A DNA stretch of 64,000 nucleotides from Platanthera guangdongensis (lineage: Eukaryota > Streptophyta > Magnoliopsida > Asparagales > Orchidaceae), in contig CM077163.1 of assembly GCA_039583875.1 (NCBI GenBank), positions 235,406,646-235,470,645 on the forward strand, read 5' to 3'. Both the position numbers and the translations under genes were made by a program. Shown piece after piece: positions 27,401 to 39,400 of this stretch. How positions within the stretch are numbered: position 1 is the stretch's first letter; every line of letters begins with the position of its first letter. The notes below the pieces were generated by a model. That model had not been told where the DNA came from and did no database searches. It worked only from the letters and a program-made list of their open reading frames with translations.

Positions 27401-30400
27401 TATCTATCAAATTTCTTGGCGAACGTCCCATCTTCTTGACTCCCCGAGTCTTTGGTTGTGTCTATTTTGTCAACCGTCTGGGCCCACCATGGACAAGTTG
27501 GCTCCTTGTGCTACTTGATATATGCTTGTTGGCTATTCGCGGACCCAGAAGTGTTATGTTTGTCACTCCCCTTCTACTCAGAAGTTAGTTGCGTTTGCTA
27601 ATGTAACGTTTTTGAGAACCAACCTTTCCACCTCCCCTCCACACCAGCTATGTCCATTGTTTTAAATGTCCTCTGACATGTCCGGCATGTCTCCCGACAT
27701 GTCCGGCATGTCTCCCGACTGTCATTTTTTAGAGAAAAAAGATATGTTTTTCTCAAAATAATAGATTATGTCCTTTTGTAAAATATAGACCGACAAGTCT
27801 GAACTTTTCCGATATATCAGCCGACACGACTTTTAAATATATCACCCGCTATTTTATTTTATGTTATATTTGCAGACAAACATCATATATTTAAATCACC
27901 TATGGACACTATATTATGTATGTTTAAATCGATTAAACTAATTATTTCAATTTTTTAACATTTTATTCTCACAATCAATTTTGTATAATTGTTTCACAAA
28001 TTTTTAATTTCATATTATAAAAAATAGGAAAATATTTAATACATTTATTAGGTGATTGTTTCATATTTTTAATATAAATTTATAAGTTTCAAAAACTTAT
28101 AATAAATAAAGTATTTTTAACTTCTAAATCTTTTTAATTTGAAATAACTTATTGTTATCAAAATAAAATTAGTGTATAGTATTAAATATATTTTACAATG
28201 TATCGTTTTGTATTTGTTAATAATATTTTTTTAGATACTATTTAAATTTATTTCATAATATAAATGACTCATTTTTTATCTATTTGTTATATTATTTTTT
28301 TATTTTTATAACATATAATTATAGTTAGTATACATTAAATAAAAATTTTATTTATAATATATGAAAATCCGATATTTTAAAATATCTCTGACATGTCTCC
28401 GACTTCCGACATCTGACATTTAAAAACACAATCTGATATGTGTCCGACATCCGATATTTAAAACATTGGTTATGTCGATTCATGCTCTCCCCATCCCCTA
28501 GTTCCCACCCACTCTTCCCCTCCTCTACTTCAGACACCACCTCAAACCCTCCTCTTTGAGTCTACACTCTTCTCCTCAATCCAGAGCATAGGACCCGCTC
28601 TTGCCTATTATTGTTGGTCTGTGTGTCGCTGATTCGACACTATCTTTTATTGTCCACCCGCTCACTAATTATGTCTCCTTGCATTGTCTTTCCTCTGACC
28701 AGCGCAGGTTAGCTGGCTTCTTTGTCTTCTATTTTCACCCCCTCTTCTGTGCAGGAGGCTCTTCAGTATCCGGGATGGCGAACAACAATGGATGAGAAAA
28801 TGGATGCACTTTGGGCATACCATACTTGGGACCTCATTCCTCATGCTCTCAATCAGTCTTTTGTCATTTGTAATTGAATTTTCTCGGTGAAGCATCATCC
28901 TAATGGGACAATTGACCGCCTCACAACAGCACGGATTTGACTATGAGAAGACTTTTTCTCTAGTTGTGAAACTCAACACTGTCTGGGTCTTAACCTCTCT
29001 CGATGTCCATCAACATTGGCTGCTACATCAACTTGACATCAAGAACTCCTTTAATGGCAATCTTATGAAGACTGGGTACATGCAACAACCTCCTGGTTAT
29101 GCAGCCATGGAGGTGTCCCTAGTGTGTCATCTGACGAAATCTCACTATGTTTTCAAGCAGTCTACACATGAATAGTTTGATAAGTTTAGTTGGGCAGTTC
29201 GTGATTGTCGCTTCACTCGGGGATCGGCGGACTTCTCCCTATTTGTTCGGTGGCGTCCATCTGCCACAGTGATTCTGATCAATGTTGATGAAATTCTTAT
29301 CGCGGGTGATGATCTTCCAGGCATTACTGAAATCAAAAAACACCTAGCCTCTCAATTCCAAACTAAAAATGTAGGTCGGCTTCAATACTTTTTGGGGATT
29401 GATGTAGCTCGACGACCAGATTGTTTTGTCCCGCCTCAGCGAAAATATTTCTTTGATTTACTTCATGATATCGACTACTCTGGGTGTAAGCCTGCCGATA
29501 CACTTATGGATGTGAATCACTAGATATCTGTTCATATCTCGAGCTCTGATCAACTCCCCAATAATCCAGAGTATTATCGGCGGCTCGTTGGTAAATTAAT
29601 CTATCTTACTGTGACATGGCCGAAAATATTCTTTGCAATCGGTGTGGTCAGTCGCCTCATGCACGCTCCCCGAATCTCCCACCTCAGGCGGTCGACCATA
29701 TTCTTAAATACTTGGAGAATGCTTTGGGACAAGGACTGGTCTACAAGCCTTCTACTTCTTTATCTCTTATTGCACATTGCAATGCTGATTATGATGGGTC
29801 CCTAGATGATCGTAGATCCACTAGTGGTTACTGCACATACTTTGGCAAAAATTTGGTTACATGGCGAAACAAGAAGCGTACTATGGTTGCTCGCTCTGCT
29901 GAAGCAGAATATTGTTCCATGGCCGCCGTTGTTTCAGAACTCACAAAGCTAGAGAGTCTCCATATGGCTGAAAATCATGTGCTTCATGAGCACACAAAAC
30001 ACATCGAAGTCGACTATTACTTTGTCTGAGAAAGGTTTCAGCTTCAAAGATTGATTCGACGACATATAACAGATGTTGATCAAGTTTCAAATATTCTCAC
30101 TATAGTTTTTCCTCGCTCACCATATCGACGGTTTCTTTCCAAGCTTGGCTACTAAGACTTGTATGCTCAAACTTGCAGGGGAGTGTTAGAGAAGGCCCGT
30201 GCATAAATGGCTCATTGATTCATTCCTCTCTTAGGCTCCTTTAGTTCCACATCTTAGATTCATTCTTAGTTCCTTCTCCTTTTATCTATATAAGGAGCTC
30301 CATGTACATGTATTTGAATTAACTTTATTTCAAGGAGAATAATTTTTGTCCGTCTCCTCATTTATTCTCTAATTTCTCTTTTCGTTCAACAACAACACTC

Positions 30401-33400
30401 AAGTCTTTATCCCACTAGTGGGGTCGGCTATATGGATCTTTTGTCGTCATTGTGCCCTATTTTAGTCATAATCTTTCTAATGCATGTGTACATCATGTCT
30501 TTCCTTATAGTTTAATTACAAATCTTTATTGGTCTACCCCTCCATTGTTTAACATGTCTAGTGACTAGACTCTCACAACGCCTAACGAGTGCCTCTAATA
30601 GTTTCCTTTGTATGTGTCCAGACCATCTTTAGTCGAGCTTCTCGCATCTTCTCTACAATTGGTGTTACTTCTGTCTTATCCCTGATACACTCACTCCTAA
30701 TTTTATCAGTCTCGTCTGTCCACACATCCATCGAACAATTCTCATTTCCACAACTCTCATTTTGTGCTCATGTACACAATTCACTGTCCAACACTCATAA
30801 CCATAGAGCATCGCTGGTCTAATTGCAGTACGGTAAAACTTACCTTTAAGTTTTAATGGTACTTTACGATCACATGAGATCCCTGACGCGCCTCTCCACT
30901 TCAACCAACCTGCTTGGATTTTGTGTCGCATCTTTATCAATACCTCCATCGTTTTGAACTATTGATCCATGATATTTAAAACACTCAGTACGGGAAATAC
31001 CTTGATCACCCAACTTAATAATAAAGTCGTACATCCCTCTTGCATCCGTACAATGACCATTAAAAAGGTAAAAGGAAGATCATCCGAAAAGAAATGAAAG
31101 ATTCATTTTCCTTGCAAGCAACTTCCACACCACAGAAAGTTTTTGAAACCATATTGCCTGAATATACAAACTATATGGAGGCATCTGCAAGTCTTCCGTC
31201 GCCACGATAATATGATCACTGCATTTGTTTCCTTTTTAGAACTACACTTGTGGTATCACGTCCATACTGTAATTCTATTTTCAGAATGATGAAATACACC
31301 AACGCACCGCGATGCGCTTATAATACATCATAAAACCAAGTCAACCACTTTTCTCACAAGCATCAGTCGCAGAGGAAGGTTCATAGTATTTTGAGTTAAT
31401 TATAGAAAACTAAATTCAAAGGCTATCAAAATTCAAAATATAAATTTTCTATTTGGTGGTGGAAAATTTATTCAATGAATTCCTTGGAGCACAACTATTT
31501 CTAAACTTGACCTCTCATTCCGCTCATTAGGTACGATCACCATTTCATAGAGAACTATGACGTAATTGCAAGTCCCAAAATCAACTCACTCAATGATGTA
31601 GAATAGGGTTGGGGTTTCCAAAAAAAAATGTTTTGTAAAATATCTTATTTTTGATAAATTAAAGTAGTTTTCGAAAAATAAGTGGGTTTTATTTAATTTT
31701 TAAAAGAGGCCGAGAGGACCAAATCTAGTTTTTGCGTGCAAAACCACTTTCCAACGTTGAAGTTCGCAAAACCGCTAATCGTTATCCAGAAAACATTCCT
31801 TGGCGTCCAATGAATTTATCTGTAGAGGAATTCGTACGTTCACAAGCATAAACCACAAGGGATAATTTATGGATAAACGACAAAATTAAATAACGTGAAC
31901 ATCGAGGCAAGCTTACATTAATTGAAAGTGTTGCATAAAATTACACTAATAATGAAGCAAAGAGAGCGCGAAGTTACCCACGAGACTACGGCAAGGTCGA
32001 ACCCGCTGCAAATCAGTTGTACGGTCCAGGGGCTAGGGGCTGATTATAACACCAAGGAAGCTACTTTGAGGGAGACCGTTCGGAGGGGCTGTTGCCTGCA
32101 GCAAACTGGCGGACAAGCAGTACCGGACAGAGGTTGCCCTGTTGCTGAAACAGAACGCCAAAGCTGGCGCCGTAAAATTTGATGGGAAGAACAATCGGAG
32201 TTTCCCCCTTGGCGCTGGAGTAGAGCACCGAGGTCTACAGCGATCGAGAGGGGAAGGGAGCTTCTCAGCTATGAAGCACTGACATTTCAAAATACCCAGC
32301 GTGTCAGTGTTGGACTCTCCGACACTCGTCGGACGCTCCGGCACTCGTCCGAGTCTCCGACACTCTCTGACACTCGTGTCAGAAATCCAACACGCTGGCT
32401 CACGCGGGACTCGCGTGTCCCGCTCAATCGGACACGCGTGTCCCTAGATTAGCTACTCATGGTGAGACAGGAAACAATTTGTCTTGAAAGTGCAATTTTT
32501 GTGAAAAATATTTTATAAGTTCACATATAAGAGCGATATCACATTTGCTAATTATTGTTGGAAAAGAAATTGGAAAGTATATAAAAGTCTCAAATAATGA
32601 TCTATTTGAGATAGAAAAACTAGAAGAAATGATGAATGCTAGAATAACGAGTCTTGGCCCTAAAAAGTGTCTTTGCCCCCTTCTAGAATTTCAAATAGTG
32701 ATGGTGGATTTACTAGTGGGGTGGATATTTTTTTGTCGAAAAAGGAAGATTGAAAGTGGAGGAAAATATTTGTTTGAGAATCCATTATTTTTATTGATAA
32801 TATATAATGGTAATATGTCAATGTTTTATCATTTTTTAATTTTTTGTTAAATTTTGTATTTGAATATTTAATGAGTAATATTTAAACATGACTTGCTTTA
32901 TTTGAATATTTGTAAATTTTTCATTTTTTATTTTTTGTTAAATGTTTTAGGATTTTCATAATTATAAAGAATAAAGATTTAATATGTGTGTCCCAACGTG
33001 TCGAAATATGGTATTTTTTGGGAATTGAAGAGTCGCGTGTCATGTCGCGTGTCGTGTGTCGGTGTCGGTGCAACAAAGGTTCTCAGCGGGCTGGATGTCG
33101 GTAGTAAGATCCACAAAGATATGCCCTGATGTCGTAGGGGACGCTGGAGACAGCCAATGGTGTGAGAAATTGCAGAAAATTGGTGGACTTGCGGATGGTA
33201 TGAGAGATAGGTCGTTGGACGGGGCTAGGTCGTAGAGCTAGACAGAGGGAACGACTGTTTGTCGTTCTCTGTATTCCTGACAGCCTTTCTTTGTGTCGTG
33301 AGGGGGTTATTTAAGGAGGAAGCAGGTATTTTGTCCTCACAATTATTTCCAACCTGAATTCTTTTTTCCTTTTATAATGTTTCCAAACATTCGGCTATCA

Positions 33401-36400
33401 GATACATAATCAATTTTATTTGCTACATGAATTATGACGTTGTTTCTGAAAACTAATCTCCATCAAATTGAGAAATATTTCATGCCACTTAATTTGGATT
33501 TTATTCACTTTTTTAAGTTATCTTAATTAATTTAAGCATTCCCCTTTTGCCCTATCTATTCAACTTGTCAGGCCATTTATTTAGGGTCTCATAGGCTGGT
33601 CAAACCACAAAGCCAGAATCCAACATGTTAGAGATATTAATATTTTAGTACTATTATGTTTAGTCCCACACCGCCTATCGGTGTTGTGAGTCATGTTGTA
33701 GCTCCTATATAAAGCCCCTTGGTGGAAGAATAAGATTGCACCTTCTATTTCCCATTCTCCTTTCTACATGGTATCAGAGCCTAATATTCTGAGACCTAAA
33801 ATTTTGTTCCCAGCTACTGTTTCACCCGCTCCCGTCCCGACCTAAATCCCGCCTCCCCGACCCGTGATTTCATTTTTCCTCTCCAGCGCATCTGCTCGGG
33901 CTCCCCCGTCGAGCGGAATCCCGCCTCCTCCCGTCGACGGAATGGCCTCCTGCCTCCTCGACGGGAGTGGCCCTTTTTCCCTAACGGCGGCGTCGTTCCC
34001 TCCGCTCCTCCTCGACGATCGCTATTGCTTCCGCTCGCCGACATCGACGGCTCGTCCGGCTTCTTCCATCGACATCGATGGCTCCGGCGACTTCTCCGGC
34101 TACTTCTTCTCCTCCTCTGGCCCGTCTTCTTCTCCTCCGACATTGCGCCCGCTTCTTCTTCTTCTCCGGCTACTCGGCGTGCCTCTGCTGCTGCCGGATG
34201 CTTCTCCCGTCGACAGCCGAAGGTGTTGCTGCCGCCGGTGCTCATCTTCTCCGGCGTTCTTCTTCTCCGGCCTGCTACAGCCGCTTCTTCTTCTCCGGCT
34301 TCTGGCCTTTGCCCGTGCTGCTCTCTTCTTCTCCGTTGGTGGATGCTGCTCTGCCACCGCTTCTCCGGCCCAGTCTTCTTGTCGGCTGCTGCAGCTGCTA
34401 CTTCTCCGGCTTCTGTCTGCACCCGCTGCAGCTCTCTTCTTCTCCGGCATGGCTGCTACTCAGCGCAGCTTCGTCTACGACCCCGTTTAGGGTTTAATGA
34501 CTGTTTTTTTTTTCTCTTTCCGTTTTCTTGTTGTTGTGGTGTGTTAGTGTGGTCTCTTTACGATTTCCGCCTTTGTGCACGTGATCTACGTGAGGGGGAG
34601 TGTACGTCACGGCCCCTAGGCGTAGTCTATACCTTCATGCACGTATTCCACGTGAGGGGGAGTGTTTGTGATATCGGCGACTCGGATGCTTCTTTCCCGA
34701 CTCCTGCCTGAGTCACACCCGGCCCCTAGGTATAACCTATGTCTTCTTGCACATGATCCACGTGAGGGGGAGTGTTTGTGATCATGGCGACTCGGATACT
34801 TCTTTCCCGACTCCTGCCTTAGTCACACATGGCCCCTAGGTTGATTTCATATGTTGTTTGTGTCTCCTCGTCGTTTTCTCTGGATTTGGTAGGGTTGGTT
34901 TGGTCTTGCGTGGTTGATCTTGTTTCCGCTCCGAGTGTATCCAGCGTTGTCATGGTCGGTTTGCGGACCAACGTCGTGTGGCTCTTGCCCGGTTGTAGTA
35001 TCCCCGGTGACACGCGGTTGGGCCTCGGTGGCTGTTGCTTTGTCCCACGCTGCCTTCCTTCTTTTACCCTCTATTTTATGTTGTGTCCAAGCTGTAGGCT
35101 TCCCCTTCAGCTTGAGGGGGAGTGTTAGAGATATTAATATTTTAGTACTATTATGTTTAGTCCCACACCGCCTATCGGTGTTGTGAGTCATGTTGTAGCT
35201 CCTATATAAAGCCCCTTTGTGGAAGAATAAGATTGCACCTTCTACTTCCCATTCTCCTTTCTACACAACATAACATGAGTACACAGGAATGTTGACATAA
35301 AATAAAATAGCAACAGTAATAATAATAATAAATAACTGGCGTCTGATAATATCACGCGTTCTCGGGTGTGGCGATGGATACATCAATTCTCCTGAGGTTG
35401 ACAGAGCTCGACTCCGGCGAGAATTTGCAAAGACTGGTAACATCGAGATCGAATGTCGCAGTTGACACTAAGTCGAGTGATATGTCTGGGCCCCCGATAG
35501 GTGGCTCGACGCACTCCTGAATTTAAAATAGATCATTCCTTCGCAGTAGTTTTTGATATGAGCATGAAGTAGATCTCTGCTTCTAGCAAGAAGCAAACGC
35601 ACAATCTTCCTTTGAAAGGTACAGTTCATGGCGATAACGACCGACCATGAGTTTGTAATTTTCAAAGGTTGCTTGTAAATTATTAGCAATAATCTTATGC
35701 AATTCTTTTAAATAATTAATATGAGTTTGCGCATCGAAGGAAGCATGTGCATAGAATGAAAGAGGATGGTGGTCAGGTGGGGGAGGTAACGCATAGAAAA
35801 TCTTGAAAGGATATATATGAAGAGTGTGGCTTTTAGAATTATTACTAGTGAAATTTTCTTGTCGAGGTACAAAATCTCATCGCTTTAGATTTTTCGCGAT
35901 TAAACGCCTAAGAAGGTTCTTCAAACTCTTATTAACGATTTCAATCGGTTTGTCAGTTAGAGAGTGGTAAGCGCTACTAAACTCGAATGTGGTGTCCTCT
36001 CGACCCCATAATATATTCAAAAAAATTATTATTAAATATTTAATACTTCGTTGTAATTTCACAAATCCGCTCTGATTTGAACTCATCCCAAGTAGTGATC
36101 AGGGGAAACCACAACTCATCTCTCATGCGTTGAAGTTGCGTCCACCATTCTAAGGCGGCTCCCTTAAGTCTACGGGTCACATACTCGATTTGTCTACTCA
36201 ACGGTACTTGACTTCGGCTCATAAATGACTCTATGTTATGACACCATCTAAGAATTCATCAGGTCCTAGTTGTCCGTAAAAATCGCTCGGATGTGTGTGC
36301 TCAAAGCTTTTAGGATTAGTGTTCTCTCATTGCAATACATGATTTATGTTAGGGAGAGGCATTATCATTTCTGTTAAATTTTTTATTTGAGCATTTAAAT

Positions 36401-39400
36401 CTTCCATATTATTCTTCAGTCTTACGTTAAATTCTGAAGGATCGACCATTTTCTCCTCTGAATTTGTTTTAATCTCTCAAAAATTATATTAATCGATTTT
36501 AAAATCCTCGTTTTTTAACAAAGTGAACTCTTTTTTTAAATAATAATGATAATAATAACTCAAATATTTAAAATTATTTTTTATTATTTACTTGTATTTA
36601 ATAGGATAAAGATTTTAAAATTTTAAAAAAAATAAAATTTTAAATTAAAAGGACATAGCTATTTTATTTTTTTGATTAAAATAAATTTAGTAGACCTTTT
36701 TTTTAAATGTGGATACAAAGTTTATCAAAAATACAGGATCGACCGATTCACGATAAGAGTGAATCGAATAGCTCTAATACCAAACTGATGTAGAATTAAG
36801 TTAGGGTTTCCAAAAAATAAATATTTTTTGTAAAATATCTTATTTCTGATAAATTAAAGTAGTTATTGAAAAATAAGTGGGTTTTATTTAATTTTTAAAA
36901 GAGGCCGAGGGGACCAAATCGAGCTTTCGCGCGCAAAACGACTTTACAACGTTGAAGTTGGCAAAATTGTTAATTATCATCCAGAAAACGTTCATCGGCG
37001 TCCAATGAATTGATTGTAGCAGAATTTGTACGTTCATAAGCATAAACCACAAGCAATAATTTATGGATAAAAGGGAAAATTAAATAACATGAACGTCGAG
37101 GCAAACTTAGATTAATCGAAAGTGTTGCATAAAATTATGCTAACAATGAAGCAAAGAGAGCACGGAGTTACCCACGTATATGTGAGACTACGGCAAGGTC
37201 GAACCCACTGCAAATCAACTGCATGACACAGGGGCTGGTTATAACACCAAGGAAGCTACTTTGAGGGAAATCGTTCAAAGGGGTTGCTGCCTGAAGCAGA
37301 CTGGCGGACAAGCAGTACCAGACAGAGGTTGCCCTGTTGCTGAAACAGAACGCCGAAGTTGGCACCGTGGAGTGCGCTGAGAAGAACAACCGAAGTTTCC
37401 CCTTGGTGCTGGAGTGGAGCACCGAGGTCGACATCAATCAAGAGGGGAAGGGAGCTTCTCGGCGGGCTACACGTCGGCAGTGAGGGCCACGAAGATGTGC
37501 CCTGATGTCGTAAGGGACACTGGAGGCGGCCGACGGTGTGAGCAATTGAAGAAGACCGGTGGACTTGCGGCTGGTAGGGGGGATAGGTCGTTGGACGAGG
37601 CTAGGTCGTCGGGCTAGATAGAGGGAACAACTGTTTGTCGGTCTCTGTCTTCCTGCCTCCTTTCTTTGTGTCGTGAGGGGGTTATTTAAGGAGGAAGCAG
37701 ATATTTTTCCCTCACGCTTATTTCCAAACTGATTTCTTTTTCCCTCTACAATGTTTCCAAACCTTCGGCAATAAGATACATAATCAAATTTTTTTGCTGC
37801 ATGAATTATGAGGTTGTTTCCGAAAACTAATCTCCATCAAATTGATAAATATTTCATTGTCTCTTAATTTGGATTCTATTCTCTATTTTTATGTTGTCTT
37901 AATCAATTTAAGCATGCACATTTTGCCCTAGCTATTCAACTTGTCGGACCATTTATTTAGGATCTCATCGGCTGGTCAAAACAAGAGCCAGAATCCAACA
38001 TAGCATGAGTACATGGGAACAATGACAGAAAATAAAATAACAACAATAATAATAATAAATAACTAGCGTGTGATAATATCACGTGTTCTCGGGTGTGGTT
38101 ATGGATGCATCACTCAAACACAACTCCTAGTAGAGTCCAGAATTGTCACACGCCTTTGCAACCCAAAAAACAATGTGACATATCGCCATGGTCCTCAACT
38201 GCCAAATTTCTCCATGAAATTTAAGTGGAATATGGTGCCTCCAAAATAGAAATAGGAGACATTTTTCAATAAATGGATCATTACATAACGTATTTTAGTT
38301 GCTCGACAATGCCCCAACATCTAAAATTACTAGCTAATGAGAAATAGTTGTTTCGGTGGGGTTAGCCAAGGCAGTGCATAATATTGGTGTTGTACTTATG
38401 AGGGAGGTAGTTCTTTATCTATATTGATCACTTCGGCCTCAAAATATCAACAACAGAAGCTCATAATACCACCTCAACAACGATGGATGACAAATATTTG
38501 GATTTAACCAAGTGGTGAATATAAGGTCGAGAAACTAAACCAAGCAATTAATGCTCTCTCTCGCTGCAATGAAGAAAACGGTTGGGTGTACAATCTCCAG
38601 AACCACTTCCCACTCTTCGTTGACATCAAAGAATAAATTAACAAATACACGTATCTAATTGTCTTGAAGCAACCTATTTTTAACTGGCAAGCAAAAACTA
38701 AGCAGACTGCTGATGTTGATTTGAACAACAGCAACACTCAAGCCTTTATCCCACTATAGTGGGGTCGGCTATATGGATCTTTTGTCGCCATTGTGCCCTA
38801 TCTTGTGTCATAATCTCACTAATGCCTAAGTACATTATGTCTTTCCTTATAGTTTCATTCCAAGTCTTTATTGGTCTACCCCTCTCTCGTTTAACATGCG
38901 TAGTGACTAGACTCTCACAATGCCTAACAAGTGCCTCTAAATGTCTCCTTTGTATGTGTCCAAGCCATCTTAGTCGAGCTTCTCGCATCTTCTCTGCAAT
39001 TGGTGCTAATCTTGTCTTATCCATGATACATCCATTCCTAATTCTATCTAGTCTCGTGTGTCCACACATACACCTAAGCATTATCATCTCAACAACTCCC
39101 ATTTTTTGCTTGTGTACACAATTCAGTGCCCAACACTCAGATCCATAGAGCATCGCTGGTCTAATCGTAGTATGGTAGAACTTGCCCTTAAATTTTAATG
39201 GTACTTTACGATCACAAAAGATCACTGACGCGCCTCTCCACTTCAACCAACCTGTTTGGATTCTCTGTGTCACATCTCGATCCCACAAGATCCCTGATGC
39301 TGATTTGATCAAGTACAATAAAAAAATGTATGATCCAACCATAGTCGCACATGACGGGAGGATTGCGACACAAATATCTATACTATATTAAAAGGGGAAA

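Larger units (their letters stand above)
20778..30391 (+). mobile_element. Degenerate Ty1/copia element interrupted by other insertions
   Basis: 5' LTR 20778 to about 20995 and 3' LTR 30184-30391 share GAGAAGGCCC, CTTAGGCTCCTTTAGTYCCACATC and a CATGTACATGTATTTGAATTAACTTTATTT-type block. The interior, after removal of 20996-24870 and 27655-28468, follows copia order: gag (25620-26200), integrase (27180-27590), RT (28900-29520), RNase H (29600-30140), then a purine-rich GGGGAG before the 3' LTR. Many stops and frame breaks. It belongs to the same broad family as the copia at 41201-46408. Confidence 0.75.
33626..35265 (+). mobile_element. Short non-autonomous LTR element with tRNA-Met primer site
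   Basis: LTRs 33626-33768 and 35123-35265, 143 bp each and differing at about two positions, TGTTAGAGATATT to CTTTCTACA. Perfect flanks CAACA (33621-33625, 35266-35270), with an empty site in the homologous LTR at about 38003. TGGTATCAGAGCC follows the 5' LTR directly (33769-33781); GAGGGGGAG precedes the 3' LTR. Interior 1354 bp has no protease, RT or integrase. A plus-strand ORF 33864-34490 is low-complexity (CTTCTTCTCCGGC repeats) and probably not a real protein. Confidence 0.88.
31594..38112 (-). mobile_element. Long-LTR Ty3/gypsy derivative, internally deleted
   Basis: LTRs 31594-35385 (interrupted twice) and 36786-38112 start TGATGTAGAAT and end GGATRCATCA. Without its two insertions the left LTR is 1329 bp, the right 1327 bp. 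Perfect 5-bp flanks CTCAA (31589-31593, 38113-38117). Beside the right LTR the minus strand reads TTTGGTATTAGAGC, a tRNA-Met type primer site one base off consensus, so the element is minus strand. Interior is only 1.4 kb. Confidence 0.88.

Noticed and set aside
32545..32850. 101-codon ORF in an hAT-like element as transposase remnant
   Set aside because: No hAT dimerisation or catalytic motif visible; AT-rich core with chance open frame.
33864..34490. 208-codon plus-strand ORF and its opposite-strand partner
   Set aside because: Built from CTTCTTCTCCGGC repeats; the open frames on both strands come from composition. No domain.
39377..39400. Possible Helitron 5' end (TCTATACTATATTAAAAGGGG)
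   Set aside because: The start resembles plant Helitron termini, but I found no hairpin plus CTRR 3' end before the next element.
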